From G963663615 sp963663615 (lineage in GTDB: Bacteria > Bacteroidota > Ignavibacteria > Ignavibacteriales > Melioribacteraceae), in the NCBI GenBank assembly GCA_963663615.1, contig OY760517.1, positions 2,356,001-2,420,000 of the forward strand: a stretch of 64,000 nt of DNA, read 5' to 3'. Below, piece by piece: positions 44,933-53,185 of the stretch. The notes beneath the pieces were generated by a model, which had not been told where the DNA came from, did no database searches, and saw only the letters and a program-made list of their open reading frames with translations. A program made the position numbers and the translations under genes. The first letter of the stretch is position 1, and each line of letters begins with the position of its first letter.

Positions 44933-47029
44933 TTATTTCAATAACATCATTTTTTTAACTGAAACAAAGTTACCAGCTTCAATTCTGTATAGATATAAGC
45001 CTGAAGCTAATTTTGCAGCGTTAAATTTGGCACGGTAAGCACCGGCAGATTTGAACTCATTAACAAGAGTAGTAACTTCGCGACCAAGAATATCGAATAC
45101 TGAAAGCTTAACATTTGAAGCTTCAGGAATGCTGAATTCAATAGTTGTTTCAGGGTTAAACGGGTTAGGATAGTTCTGTGCAAGTGAATAAGTTTCAACT
45201 GTCTGATCAAGTTCTTCAACGTCAGAAGGACCACCTACGAAATCTGCATTAGTTCTTGGGTTCAATTTGTAATTGCTGTATGAGAAGAAAAGAACACCGG
45301 TAAGGCTATCGAAAGTATCACCATTAGAAATTTCAACAAGATTTGTACTATCAGCTAAACCAGACTCCCAAAGGTTATGATACATATGAACGCCATCCTG
45401 TAGCTCAACTCTTGTATCACCAGAGCCATCGCTAAATAAGCTTTCACCATAATTACCACCTGAACCATCAGCATTCTGTGCAGTACATGTAGCATTAGTA
45501 TATTTTACAAGTACACTTTCATACTGTTCAGCAGCAACCGTACCATTACCAACTGTACCAATATCGCCAGTAGAAAGTTCAACTGCTGCAGGAAGTTCGT
45601 TACCACTTGAAAGTACATTTACTGAAACAGGATTATCAATGTTGCCAAGTCTTGTTACACTGTAAGATTCGTTAACAATACCAGTAACTTCAACAAGATC
45701 ACCCATTACAAGGCTTTCGGTAGCAGCACCAAATAACATAACACCGCTCCATGCACCTGTACCGTTCTGAATATAAATATATGCTTCATCATAATCGGCA
45801 GGACCAGCAGTAACAATACCCTGAACAGTTACTTCAAAACCATTAAGTGAACTGTAACCAGTTCCGTAAGGACTATACTGTACATCCTGAATAGCAAGAT
45901 CACCATCTCTTACAAGATAAAAATATCTTGCATAAGAAGTATCATAAGGATTAGTGCTTGAAATACCTTCAGCATCTTTCGCTTTAACAAAATATTTAAC
46001 ATCCACATCAGATGAGCCAATTGCAGGAATTGAACCAGTCCAAAGTGTATCGTTACCAGTATCCTGTGCCATAAGAACAGAATCATAAGCTGCACCGTTA
46101 ACACTATAGAATACCCAACAAGTATCTATTGTTGCAGCACCTTCAAGAATTCTTGAAGAAATTTCAACTGCATCAGTTGGACCTGCGTAAGCCATATTTC
46201 TTTCAAGACTCTGTACATTTGGAGCTTCAAAAGAAACTTCAAGATCACCAGGATACATAGGTGCAATTCTGTAACCAGAATCCCACGTTTCAACAAAACC
46301 ACGAATATAAACAATCTGAGAACCATCAAGTGGTGCTTCGTAATCAGTAAGACCAGTTAATCTGTGATCATCCTGTGTAAAGTAACCTGAACGGTTGTAC
46401 ATAAATACCTGGTTACCTTCACCATCATTTATTGTAAAAGTACCTTCAGAACTATTTCTGTCTGAAGTAAAACCTTCACGAATTTCAACATACATACCTT
46501 CGTATTTTTCAGCATCATGCTTCATGATACCACCTTCCATGAAGTCAGAAATGCTAAGCTGAATTGGAGCAGGTCTCTGAGCTAAAGTTTGAATAACTTC
46601 AACTTCAGAAATAGGGTCAAGAAGAACAGCCATCTGAGTTGTAGTATAATACTCATCAACAACTGCAACAACCTGGAATACATCTGCTGTATCAAGGTTT
46701 TGGAAACCTGTTAACTGATTGTCACCGGTAGTATCATTCTGAATAAAAGATACACCAGCCCATTCGTTTTCTCCAGACATCTGTGCATAAGTAAACCAGC
46801 GACTGCCAGCCCAACCATTTGGACGTCTGTCGTTAATAGGATCAACAACCGGAGCAACCATACAAACAGCAGTTATAATAACTGTATCGCCAAGCATTGG
46901 TGATGGAGCATCACCGTTAGCAATAATGCTATCAGGAAGAAACTGCACATCTTTTATTGTAACTTGCTGATACTGTGCCATCATCATGGAACTGAGAATC
47001 AATACGAACAATAGTATTGCTTTTTTCAT
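44933..47029 (-). CDS. Secreted protein with repeated OB-fold-like domains and T9SS sorting domain
   Basis: 698 residues. Signal peptide (1-18, ILLFVLILSSMMMA). Two regions, about 20-275 and about 380-600, have the OB-fold pattern seen in extracellular nucleases and DUF5689-like proteins (DTVIITAVCMVAP, WAGVSFIQND; VTVQGIVTAGPADYDEAYIY, GDLVEVTGIV). A shorter Ig-like stretch lies between (about 280-370). No nuclease active site is visible. The C-terminal about 80 residues are a sorting domain (AQNYPNPFNPETTI, VFDILGREVTTLVNEF, KKMMLLK). It is 12 bases after the gene at 47042 and probably shares its transcript. Confidence 0.75.
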   Translation of the reverse strand: MKKAILLFVLILSSMMMAQYQQVTIKDVQFLPDSIIANGDAPSPMLGDTVIITAVCMVAPVVDPINDRRPNGWAGSRWFTYAQMSGENEWAGVSFIQNDTTGDNQLTGFQNLDTADVFQVVAVVDEYYTTTQMAVLLDPISEVEVIQTLAQRPAPIQLSISDFMEGGIMKHDAEKYEGMYVEIREGFTSDRNSSEGTFTINDGEGNQVFMYNRSGYFTQDDHRLTGLTDYEAPLDGSQIVYIRGFVETWDSGYRIAPMYPGDLEVSFEAPNVQSLERNMAYAGPTDAVEISSRILEGAATIDTCWVFYSVNGAAYDSVLMAQDTGNDTLWTGSIPAIGSSDVDVKYFVKAKDAEGISSTNPYDTSYARYFYLVRDGDLAIQDVQYSPYGTGYSSLNGFEVTVQGIVTAGPADYDEAYIYIQNGTGAWSGVMLFGAATESLVMGDLVEVTGIVNESYSVTRLGNIDNPVSVNVLSSGNELPAAVELSTGDIGTVGNGTVAAEQYESVLVKYTNATCTAQNADGSGGNYGESLFSDGSGDTRVELQDGVHMYHNLWESGLADSTNLVEISNGDTFDSLTGVLFFSYSNYKLNPRTNADFVGGPSDVEELDQTVETYSLAQNYPNPFNPETTIEFSIPEASNVKLSVFDILGREVTTLVNEFKSAGAYRAKFNAAKLASGLYLYRIEAGNFVSVKKMMLLK

Positions 47030-47041
47030 TTATAACCTCGT

Positions 47042-49117
47042 CTATTTAATAATTAAAAATTTTCCTCTACGAATATCATCCGAATCAAGGTCTTTAACGG
47101 TAAACAAGTAAAGCCCGGTTGCAATTGCCTGATCACTATCAGTAACCAAATCCCATGCATGCTCACCACCACTCATTTGTTGTGCTCCATCGCTCGAATA
47201 AGTTTCGAACCAGCGAATATCAGCACCGTTACTTTCCTGATCGTGGTATATTTTCTTAACTACATCACCTGCAAGTGTATAAATCATAATTTCACATCTT
47301 GCTGGTAAATTGTTAAAATAAATTTTTCTTAATCTCTCTGAAGAGCCATCCCAATAAGCTTCACCATAATACGGATTAGGATAAACTCCTACTTTAGCCT
47401 GGGTATTTACTTTATTAACCTCTGTACCAGGTAATATTTTTTTACTGTTTGCAAGTAAGCTAGATTCCAGAGTTTCAACTTTATTTTCTTCATCTCCCTC
47501 ATCAAATGCAGTAACTGTAAATACATACTGCCACCCATTAAGAAGATTATCAACATCAAATCTGTATTTATACTCGGTATCATCACCATCAAACTTTGCA
47601 GGTTCCTCCAGTTTTACATAATCAAAACCGGTATTTAAACCAATATCGTTACCAACACTATCGAATTCGGCAATTTTAACAAGAGAACCTGTTAGGTCCT
47701 GAGCTTCAGTAAGGTCAAATCCGGTATTTGTACGATAAAGTCTGTAACCTTCAAAATCCTTTTTCCCTGAAATAGGATCGACTGAGTTTTCGGCAGCACC
47801 ATCCCAGTAAATTTCAGCTGAGTTTGATTTAATTACAACCCTGGTTTTTGGTGAAGTTGGAGGAGTTGGAAGTATATATCTGGTAATTTCTCCATCGGAA
47901 TCAAGATCCTCGCCAGGATCAAGTACACCGTTGGCATTTTTGTCTTCACCGTTATAAGCCCTTAATGCCCAACTGGCATTGGAGTAAAGATTAGATTTCT
48001 GAACCTCGGTATCAAGCGAAGGATCATCATAACCAAACTTCTTAGCCAGGACAATGGCAAATACAACGTTAACGGAATCACCGGGAGATATATTTTTGAA
48101 AGGACCAGCACTAACCATAAAAGAACGGTTACTTGCAGCTTTAAGCTCGCTTGGAATTGTACCGTTATTATAAGTATAGCCTTCAGTAAAAAAGCCTCTC
48201 AATTTATTATATCTTTGCTGATCGTTTTGAGGAGCAAAATATTTCGGATCGTCAGTGTTTTTATACTGCCAGCTAACATAATGTGCAGAATCAACTTGCT
48301 GTGAAGAGCCAAGATACTGAACGCCAACGTAACTATCAGTAAAGCCAACATCACCGGCGGCATCAAATTCATAACCAATATTAAGCGAATCCTTAAATCC
48401 GTTACCACCCTTGTTAAAGAATGATGAACCTGTACGCGGTGAAGTTATATTTGTATTTCGAACTACGGTATCGGTCCACAGCCCAACATAAACACTATCC
48501 AGATACTGGTCAGAAACATTTTTAATCCAGTAGTTCATAATTACAAAAAAGTTAGCAAACGGATAGTTCCATGTGTAGGCTTCGTGCCTAACCACAACAC
48601 CGATAGGATTATGATCTGTTATCTGCTCACCATTTTCGTAAACAGTACTTGTATCAGTAAAAACCGAATACAAATCCTGATGTGACACAGAATTAGGGTT
48701 ATAAAAACGGGAATCAATAAGAGATGATCTTTCCCTTACAACTGATTCAGCATCATTGGTAAACTCAAATCCACCACCACGTGTAGTTATACTTGATGCA
48801 TCAACAGCACCGGTAGTAACATAAGGACCTAAAGATGGAGGGACGGTTTCGCTATTTTTTTTGTAGGCACCAATCCATAAGCCGCCATCAAAAATATGTT
48901 CAATACCGCTACCAAGCGGAAACTCGCAAGAAGGCTGATCGGGCCATAAACTAAATCCATGCCCATAAGTACCAAAGTTGGTAATTGTTAAGCCAACGTT
49001 TCCTTCGTTTGTGTATTTGGAATTATCATCTGTGTGAGTTTTGTAAACTTTTTCCTGCCCATAAGCCGAAAAAGTTATTGCTAAAGCAACAAAAATGTTA
49101 AAAAGATTATTTTTCAC
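47042..49117 (-). CDS. Large secreted protein with T9SS-like C-terminal domain
   Basis: 691 residues. Signal peptide (about 1-20). A conserved-looking opening (NEGNVGLTITNFGTYGHGF, GIEHIFDGGLWIGAY) starts a long beta-rich body. It includes VSAGPFKNISPGDSVNVVFA (about 336-355), a module shared with the array at 53-64 kb, an acidic loop DKNANGVLDPGEDLDSDG (about 393-410), and a fibronectin-III-like part near 435-540. The end has KVGVYPNPYYGEAYWDG and GLYLFTVKDLDSDDIRRGKF, a variant of the sorting domain with PNPY and without the KKM motif. Family and ligand unknown; probably exported across the outer membrane. First of a two-gene unit with 44933. Confidence 0.7.
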   Translation of the reverse strand: MKNNLFNIFVALAITFSAYGQEKVYKTHTDDNSKYTNEGNVGLTITNFGTYGHGFSLWPDQPSCEFPLGSGIEHIFDGGLWIGAYKKNSETVPPSLGPYVTTGAVDASSITTRGGGFEFTNDAESVVRERSSLIDSRFYNPNSVSHQDLYSVFTDTSTVYENGEQITDHNPIGVVVRHEAYTWNYPFANFFVIMNYWIKNVSDQYLDSVYVGLWTDTVVRNTNITSPRTGSSFFNKGGNGFKDSLNIGYEFDAAGDVGFTDSYVGVQYLGSSQQVDSAHYVSWQYKNTDDPKYFAPQNDQQRYNKLRGFFTEGYTYNNGTIPSELKAASNRSFMVSAGPFKNISPGDSVNVVFAIVLAKKFGYDDPSLDTEVQKSNLYSNASWALRAYNGEDKNANGVLDPGEDLDSDGEITRYILPTPPTSPKTRVVIKSNSAEIYWDGAAENSVDPISGKKDFEGYRLYRTNTGFDLTEAQDLTGSLVKIAEFDSVGNDIGLNTGFDYVKLEEPAKFDGDDTEYKYRFDVDNLLNGWQYVFTVTAFDEGDEENKVETLESSLLANSKKILPGTEVNKVNTQAKVGVYPNPYYGEAYWDGSSERLRKIYFNNLPARCEIMIYTLAGDVVKKIYHDQESNGADIRWFETYSSDGAQQMSGGEHAWDLVTDSDQAIATGLYLFTVKDLDSDDIRRGKFLIIK

Positions 49118-49263
49118 GCGTTTTAATTTTTATTATTAAACAAATTACAAACTTAATGATAGATATTGGTAGTATCAATTTTTTTTATGCATAAAAAATT
49201 TGTTAACAAAATTATAACTTAAAATTAAGATAAAATAAACACTAAAAACTTATTTTTGAAAGG

Positions 49264-49305
49264 CAAAAAGATAGCCCCCCCCGGAGTGCGGCCAGGGAAG
49301 GCTAT
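49264..49305 (-). terminator. Terminator of the 2-oxoacid:ferredoxin oxidoreductase operon
   Basis: ATAGCC (49271-49276) pairs with GGCTAT (49300-49305) around a GC-rich loop that can pair further (GG...CC). On the minus strand it is followed by CTTTTTGCC. It is 21 bases after the gamma-subunit stop and is the most GC-rich spot nearby. Confidence 0.75.
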
Positions 49306-49326
49306 GGCAGAGTAAGTAAAGGAACT

Positions 49327-49881
49327 TTATACGGCTGCGGTTTTCTCTTCAACCAAAGCCATACCTCTTTTTAGTGCATCTTCGTTAAGAGGTAACAAAT
49401 GGTGATATCTTTCAGGAAGAACCTGTTTTAAACCCTCGATAATATTTTCGAAGGCAATTACGGGTTTTTTCTTCAAAAATGCACCAAGCATAATCATATT
49501 CAATACTTTTGGGTTATCCATTTTGGCAGCTTCGTTTGTACCTGCTATACCAACAACATCAATATCAGTTCTGGTTGGATGATTCAAAATATTAGTTGTA
49601 TCATACAAAAGCAATCCACCAGGTTTTACACCTTTTTCAAATTTGTCCAGCGATGGCTGATTTAATGCAATCACTGTATCAAATTTGGAAATTATTGGTG
49701 AACTGATTTTTGTATCACTAACAATCGCTATACAGTTTGCTGTACCACCACGCATCTCCGGTCCGTAGGATGGCATCCAGCTAACTTCCTTATCTTCTTT
49801 TATTCCTGAATAGCAGAGGATCATACCCATTGAAAGGACACCCTGACCGCCAAAACCAGCAATAATTATTTCTTCAGTCAT
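49327..49881 (-). CDS. 2-oxoacid:ferredoxin oxidoreductase, gamma subunit
   Basis: 184 residues starting MTEEIIIAGFGGQGVLSMGM; an in-frame ATG 69 bases upstream is inside the beta gene and lacks family features. The opening FGGQGVLSMG and the Tyr/Pro-rich SWMPSYGPEMRGGTANC are signatures of the gamma domain of KorC/VorC-type enzymes. It holds part of the CoA/substrate channel in the heterotetramer. One base separates it from the beta gene. The strand order is ferredoxin-alpha-beta-gamma. Confidence 0.93.
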   Translation of the reverse strand: MTEEIIIAGFGGQGVLSMGMILCYSGIKEDKEVSWMPSYGPEMRGGTANCIAIVSDTKISSPIISKFDTVIALNQPSLDKFEKGVKPGGLLLYDTTNILNHPTRTDIDVVGIAGTNEAAKMDNPKVLNMIMLGAFLKKKPVIAFENIIEGLKQVLPERYHHLLPLNEDALKRGMALVEEKTAAV

Positions 49882-49882
49882 T

Positions 49883-50704
49883 TTATTTCTCCTTACCATT
49901 TGGGGTTTTAAGGTCGCCAAGCGGATAGTACGGCAGCATATTTTCTTCAAGCCATTTGTTTGATTCTACAGGAGTCATTTTCCAGTTGGAAGGACAATTG
50001 GATACAACTTCAATAAAACTTGTGCCCATTTTCTCTTTCTGGTATTTGAATCCGTTTATTATGGCTTTCTTGGTTTTTCTAACATTTACTGCTTTGTGTA
50101 CAGACTGGCGTGTAACATAGCAAGTACCTGGCAACTGTGCCACAAGATCAGTGATTTTTAATGGTGATCCCATGGAAGAGACATCCCTTCCAAATGGTGA
50201 CGTAGTTGACTTCATATTTGGAAGTGTTGTTGGTGCCATCTGTCCACCAGTCATACCATAAATACCATTATTTATAAAGATGATGAGTATATTTTCGCCA
50301 CGATTACAGGTATGGATTGTTTCACCTGTACCTATTGCAGCAAGGTCACCATCACCCTGGTAAGAGAATACATACTTTTCTGGAAGCACTCTTTTTATAC
50401 CGGTAGCAACAGCACTAGCACGTCCATGAGCAGCTTCAGACATATCAATATCAAGATAATTATATGCAAATACAGAACAACCAACCGGTGCAACACCAAC
50501 AGTTTCTTCCTGTATTCCAAGTTCTTCAATAACTTCGGCAAGTATTCGGTGAACTACCCCGTGTCCGCAACCCGGACAGTAATGCATAGGAGTATCGGTA
50601 AGAACCTTTGTACGTCCAAATACTTCATTATCTGCGGTACAAATACTTTCTTCCCGAATTACATTTTCATAATGCTCGTCGTCCAACATTGTTTTTTCGT
50701 TCAT
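49883..50704 (-). CDS. 2-oxoacid:ferredoxin oxidoreductase, beta subunit (TPP-binding)
   Basis: 273 residues. It binds thiamine diphosphate: HYCPGCGHGVVHRILAEV at about 42-59 and the GDGDLAAIGTGE to FINNGIYGMTGGQMAPTT stretch are the TPP and Mg site of the family. No complete ferredoxin domain is fused; electrons pass to the separate ferredoxin subunit. An N-terminal 38-residue extension (MNEKTMLDDEHYENVIREES) is a little long. The ATG overlaps the alpha stop by one base (50704). The exact oxoacid, 2-oxoglutarate or branched chain, is not readable. Confidence 0.94.
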   Translation of the reverse strand: MNEKTMLDDEHYENVIREESICTADNEVFGRTKVLTDTPMHYCPGCGHGVVHRILAEVIEELGIQEETVGVAPVGCSVFAYNYLDIDMSEAAHGRASAVATGIKRVLPEKYVFSYQGDGDLAAIGTGETIHTCNRGENILIIFINNGIYGMTGGQMAPTTLPNMKSTTSPFGRDVSSMGSPLKITDLVAQLPGTCYVTRQSVHKAVNVRKTKKAIINGFKYQKEKMGTSFIEVVSNCPSNWKMTPVESNKWLEENMLPYYPLGDLKTPNGKEK

Positions 50705-51777
50705 TATTCACCTCTTACTAATTTGGCTTCAAAAGCTTCATATATTTCATCGGGAGTTGGTACAATACCACCCATTCTGCCGTAAAATTCAACCGGAACT
50801 TTACCATTAACTGCAAGACGCACATCTTCAACCATCTGACCGGCATTCATTTCAACATCAAGAATACCTTTTACTTTATTCGCGTAGCTGGCAATTTCTT
50901 TAGTCGGAAACGGGAACAATGTAATTGGACGAATTACGCCTACCTTGTAACCATTTTCTTTTGCAATTTGGGCTGCTTTTGTACAGATACGTGCAACCAA
51001 ACCATAAGCAGTAATAATATAGTCGGCATCTTCACAATCAATTGCTTCGTAACGTACCTCATTTTCCTCGATAGTTTTATATTTACTCTGAAGATGGATA
51101 TTTATCTGTTCCATCTTATCGGGCTGAATATGAAGAGACGTAATTACATTTCTTTCCCTGTCATTTTTTTTACCAACTGTTGCCCATTCGTCAAATCCGT
51201 TTGATGAACCACGCTGTTTCTGTTCGCCAAGTTCAACTTTTTCCATCATCTGACCAAGAGCACCATCGGAAAGTATCATTACCGGATTACGATATTTAAA
51301 TGCAAGTTCATAACCGCCATCCACAAAATCATACATTTCCTGTACAGTTGAAGGAGCTAAGACAATTAGTTTGTAATCTCCATGACCGCCACCTTTAACA
51401 GTCTGGAAATAGTCACTTTGTGCCGGCTGAATAGTACCAAGCCCCGGACCACCCCTGTTAACATTAACAAGCAGGCACGGAAGTTCTGCACAAGCAATAT
51501 AGGAAATAGCTTCCTGCATAAGAGAAACACCCGGACTGGAAGAAGATGTTAAAACTTTTTTGCCAGTTCCGGCTGCACCATAAACCATATTTATAGATGC
51601 AATTTCGCTTTCAGCCTGAAGAATAACCATACCGGTTCTTTTTTCAGCTTCTCTGCTCAAATACTCAAGAACTTCTGACTGCGGAGTAATGGGGTAACCA
51701 AAATAGGCATCGCTACCTGCTCTGATTGCCGCCTCTGCAAGGGCTTCGTTCCCTTTCATTAGTTTTAATTCTTTCAT
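50704..51777 (-). CDS. vorB: 2-oxoacid:ferredoxin oxidoreductase, alpha subunit (VorB/KorA-like)
   Basis: 357 residues. The opening LMKGNEALAEAAIRAGSDAY and FGYPITPQSEVLEYLSREA, then the SSSSPGVSLMQEAISYI block, match the VorB type, the 3-methyl-2-oxobutanoate (valine-family) enzyme in annotation usage. Close relatives are also 2-oxoglutarate synthases, so substrate is uncertain. It transfers the acyl group to CoA and reduces ferredoxin, in the cytoplasm. It overlaps the ferredoxin gene by four bases (ATGA). The enzyme needs low-potential ferredoxin, a link to the NADH-module-free complex I. Confidence 0.9.
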   Translation of the reverse strand: MKELKLMKGNEALAEAAIRAGSDAYFGYPITPQSEVLEYLSREAEKRTGMVILQAESEIASINMVYGAAGTGKKVLTSSSSPGVSLMQEAISYIACAELPCLLVNVNRGGPGLGTIQPAQSDYFQTVKGGGHGDYKLIVLAPSTVQEMYDFVDGGYELAFKYRNPVMILSDGALGQMMEKVELGEQKQRGSSNGFDEWATVGKKNDRERNVITSLHIQPDKMEQINIHLQSKYKTIEENEVRYEAIDCEDADYIITAYGLVARICTKAAQIAKENGYKVGVIRPITLFPFPTKEIASYANKVKGILDVEMNAGQMVEDVRLAVNGKVPVEFYGRMGGIVPTPDEIYEAFEAKLVRGE

Positions 51778-52061
51778 TCTTTCACCGTTACTGTTATATC
51801 TTTAGTTACGTTACTTATTTTAGCGATCTGCTCCTTTTTACCTTCTACCTTTCGGTAAACTGTTACGCCCCCTTCAGGGCATACAAGAGCACAACTCTGG
51901 CAACCGGTACAATTATCATCAACCTTAACGATGTAAAGATAGCCTTTACTGTTAACCTGACGTGATGTTTCAAGTGCATTCTGCGGACAAGCTTCCACAC
52001 ACAGTTCGCAACCTTTACATCGCTCGATATCAATAATTATATCGCCTTTTACTTTTGCCAT
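51774..52061 (-). CDS. 2-oxoacid:ferredoxin oxidoreductase, ferredoxin (delta) subunit
   Basis: 95 residues with two complete [4Fe-4S] motifs: C15/C18/C21/C25 (CKGCELCVEACP) and C51/C54/C57/C61 (CTGCQSCALVCP). It carries electrons from the TPP site to free ferredoxin. The first gene of the four-gene operon, it overlaps the alpha gene by four bases. A GGTGAT-type ribosome site precedes the ATG. The 30-base distance to the upstream terminator-like hairpin is notable. Confidence 0.93.
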   Translation of the reverse strand: MAKVKGDIIIDIERCKGCELCVEACPQNALETSRQVNSKGYLYIVKVDDNCTGCQSCALVCPEGGVTVYRKVEGKKEQIAKISNVTKDITVTVKE

Positions 52062-52461
52062 GATATCACCTCGTATTATATTTTAAAACAAAAAAGGTTA
52101 CTATTTACTAAGTAACCTTTCCATTTACGCTACGGAAATATATAAATACTAAAATAATTTCAGATAGAAATATGTTAGTTGAATTATTACTCACTTTTAC
52201 TCTTTCTCTGCCATTAGTACACAAAATATAAACCAACTTTATTACCAGCTATATTTTGCATTTCCGATTTTATAAGTCTTTTGACAATAAGGACTTAAAG
52301 CACATGGTTATCAAAACCTACACCCAAAATTCAAACTTTAGCCATTTTTGAGTATAAGCTATGTTAATATTTTATTAAGAATATCAACATCTTATTATGT
52401 AACGAAATTAATAAATTCCTGATGAGAATCCAATAAAAATCACTCTTTTTACTATTAAGAG
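52062..52461. promoter_or_regulatory. 400-base leader/promoter region of the oxidoreductase operon
   Basis: No gene on either strand. Downstream end: terminator-like hairpin 52093-52120. Upstream end: the terminator of the Cys-rich gene. The promoter should lie between. It is AT-rich with no other clear structure. Confidence 0.5.
52093..52120 (-). terminator. Terminator-like hairpin in front of the ferredoxin gene (possible attenuator)
   Basis: AAAGGTTACT (52093-52102) pairs perfectly with AGTAACCTTT (52111-52120) around an eight-base loop. On the minus strand it is followed by TTTTTTGTTTT, a full intrinsic terminator. It lies only 31 bases before the ferredoxin ATG and well away from the previous gene, which has its own terminator. 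Confidence 0.7.
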
Positions 52462-52462
52462 T
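52434..52462 (-). terminator. Terminator of the Cys-rich protein gene
   Basis: ACTCTT (52442-52447) and AAGAGT (52457-52462) form a 6-bp stem with a nine-base loop, followed on the minus strand by GATTTTTATT. It starts within the gene's stop codon. The stem is short but well placed. Confidence 0.55.
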
Positions 52463-53064
52463 TAAAATAAGGGTACAGGTTTTTTCTTTTTACTAAAGAA
52501 CTTTCCAAAATCACTGGTAAGATCAATATATTTGTTGTAGAAATCATCAATATCACCCAGCGTTTCAGTTGAAAGTAAAGCAACCATCTGATCAGCAGCC
52601 TCATCGGAAATCATCCATGGAATATAAGTGTATGCCATAAGGCTACCAAAAAACTGACCCGATATCTGGAATGTTTCACACTCATCCATTGGCTTTCCGG
52701 TTACGGCACAAGTACCTACCCAGTCATTAATCTCAAAAACTTCTTTTTCGATTAGTCTCTCCCTTCTGGATGATAGATTTGTATTATTTAACAGGAATTC
52801 CTCAAGACGTTTTCTTGATTGCTCCGAATATGTTTCATACAATTTCTGCATACATTCATGGCACATGGCAAACTCGTAAACAACATCCCTTACATTCGAA
52901 CCTCTATAATTCCTAAATGCTTTCTCTATAATATAATCTATTGCACCCTCATACAATGGCGTTGAGCATATCATACACTCCTTAAAAGGTTCCTTGGAAT
53001 CGGTTGAATAAAATATATCAGGAATTCCGGCAACAGGTATGTTCTCCAATTCTGGTAAATCCAT
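52462..53064 (-). CDS. Hypothetical Cys-rich protein, probable metal-binding
   Basis: 200 residues, no signal or membrane segment. Two cysteine pairs fit a zinc-ribbon-like site: CMICSTPLY at about 31-39 and FAMCHECMQKL at about 67-77. A third group, TCAVTGKPMDEC at about 118-129, resembles a further site. The tail FFSKKKKPVPLF is basic. I do not recognise the family; it could be a nucleic-acid-binding or metal-handling protein. It lies alone between the ferredoxin operon and the secreted-protein array. Confidence 0.6.
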   Translation of the reverse strand: MDLPELENIPVAGIPDIFYSTDSKEPFKECMICSTPLYEGAIDYIIEKAFRNYRGSNVRDVVYEFAMCHECMQKLYETYSEQSRKRLEEFLLNNTNLSSRRERLIEKEVFEINDWVGTCAVTGKPMDECETFQISGQFFGSLMAYTYIPWMISDEAADQMVALLSTETLGDIDDFYNKYIDLTSDFGKFFSKKKKPVPLF

Positions 53065-53150
53065 TTAAATAATCTCGCTTTGGTTTATTGGGTATAATAT
53101 AAGGAAAAAGTTGGAAAGAAATACCGGAGTGCTGAAATGTTAATAATGAA

Positions 53151-53180
53151 ATTCCCGGTAACAGTTATTGCCACCGGGAT
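53151..53180 (-). terminator. Hairpin after the 53186 gene
   Basis: TCCCGGT (53153-53159) and ACCGGGA (53173-53179) form a 7-bp GC-rich stem just past the stop. The T-run is better on the plus-strand side, so it may stop transcripts from both directions. Confidence 0.6.
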
Positions 53181-53185
53181 AATTT

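Noticed and set aside
50312..50785. Plus-strand open frame of 157 codons
   Set aside because: It lies antisense to the alpha and beta subunit genes, has Cys/Tyr/Ile-rich composition without domain features, and mirrors the codon pattern of the true genes.
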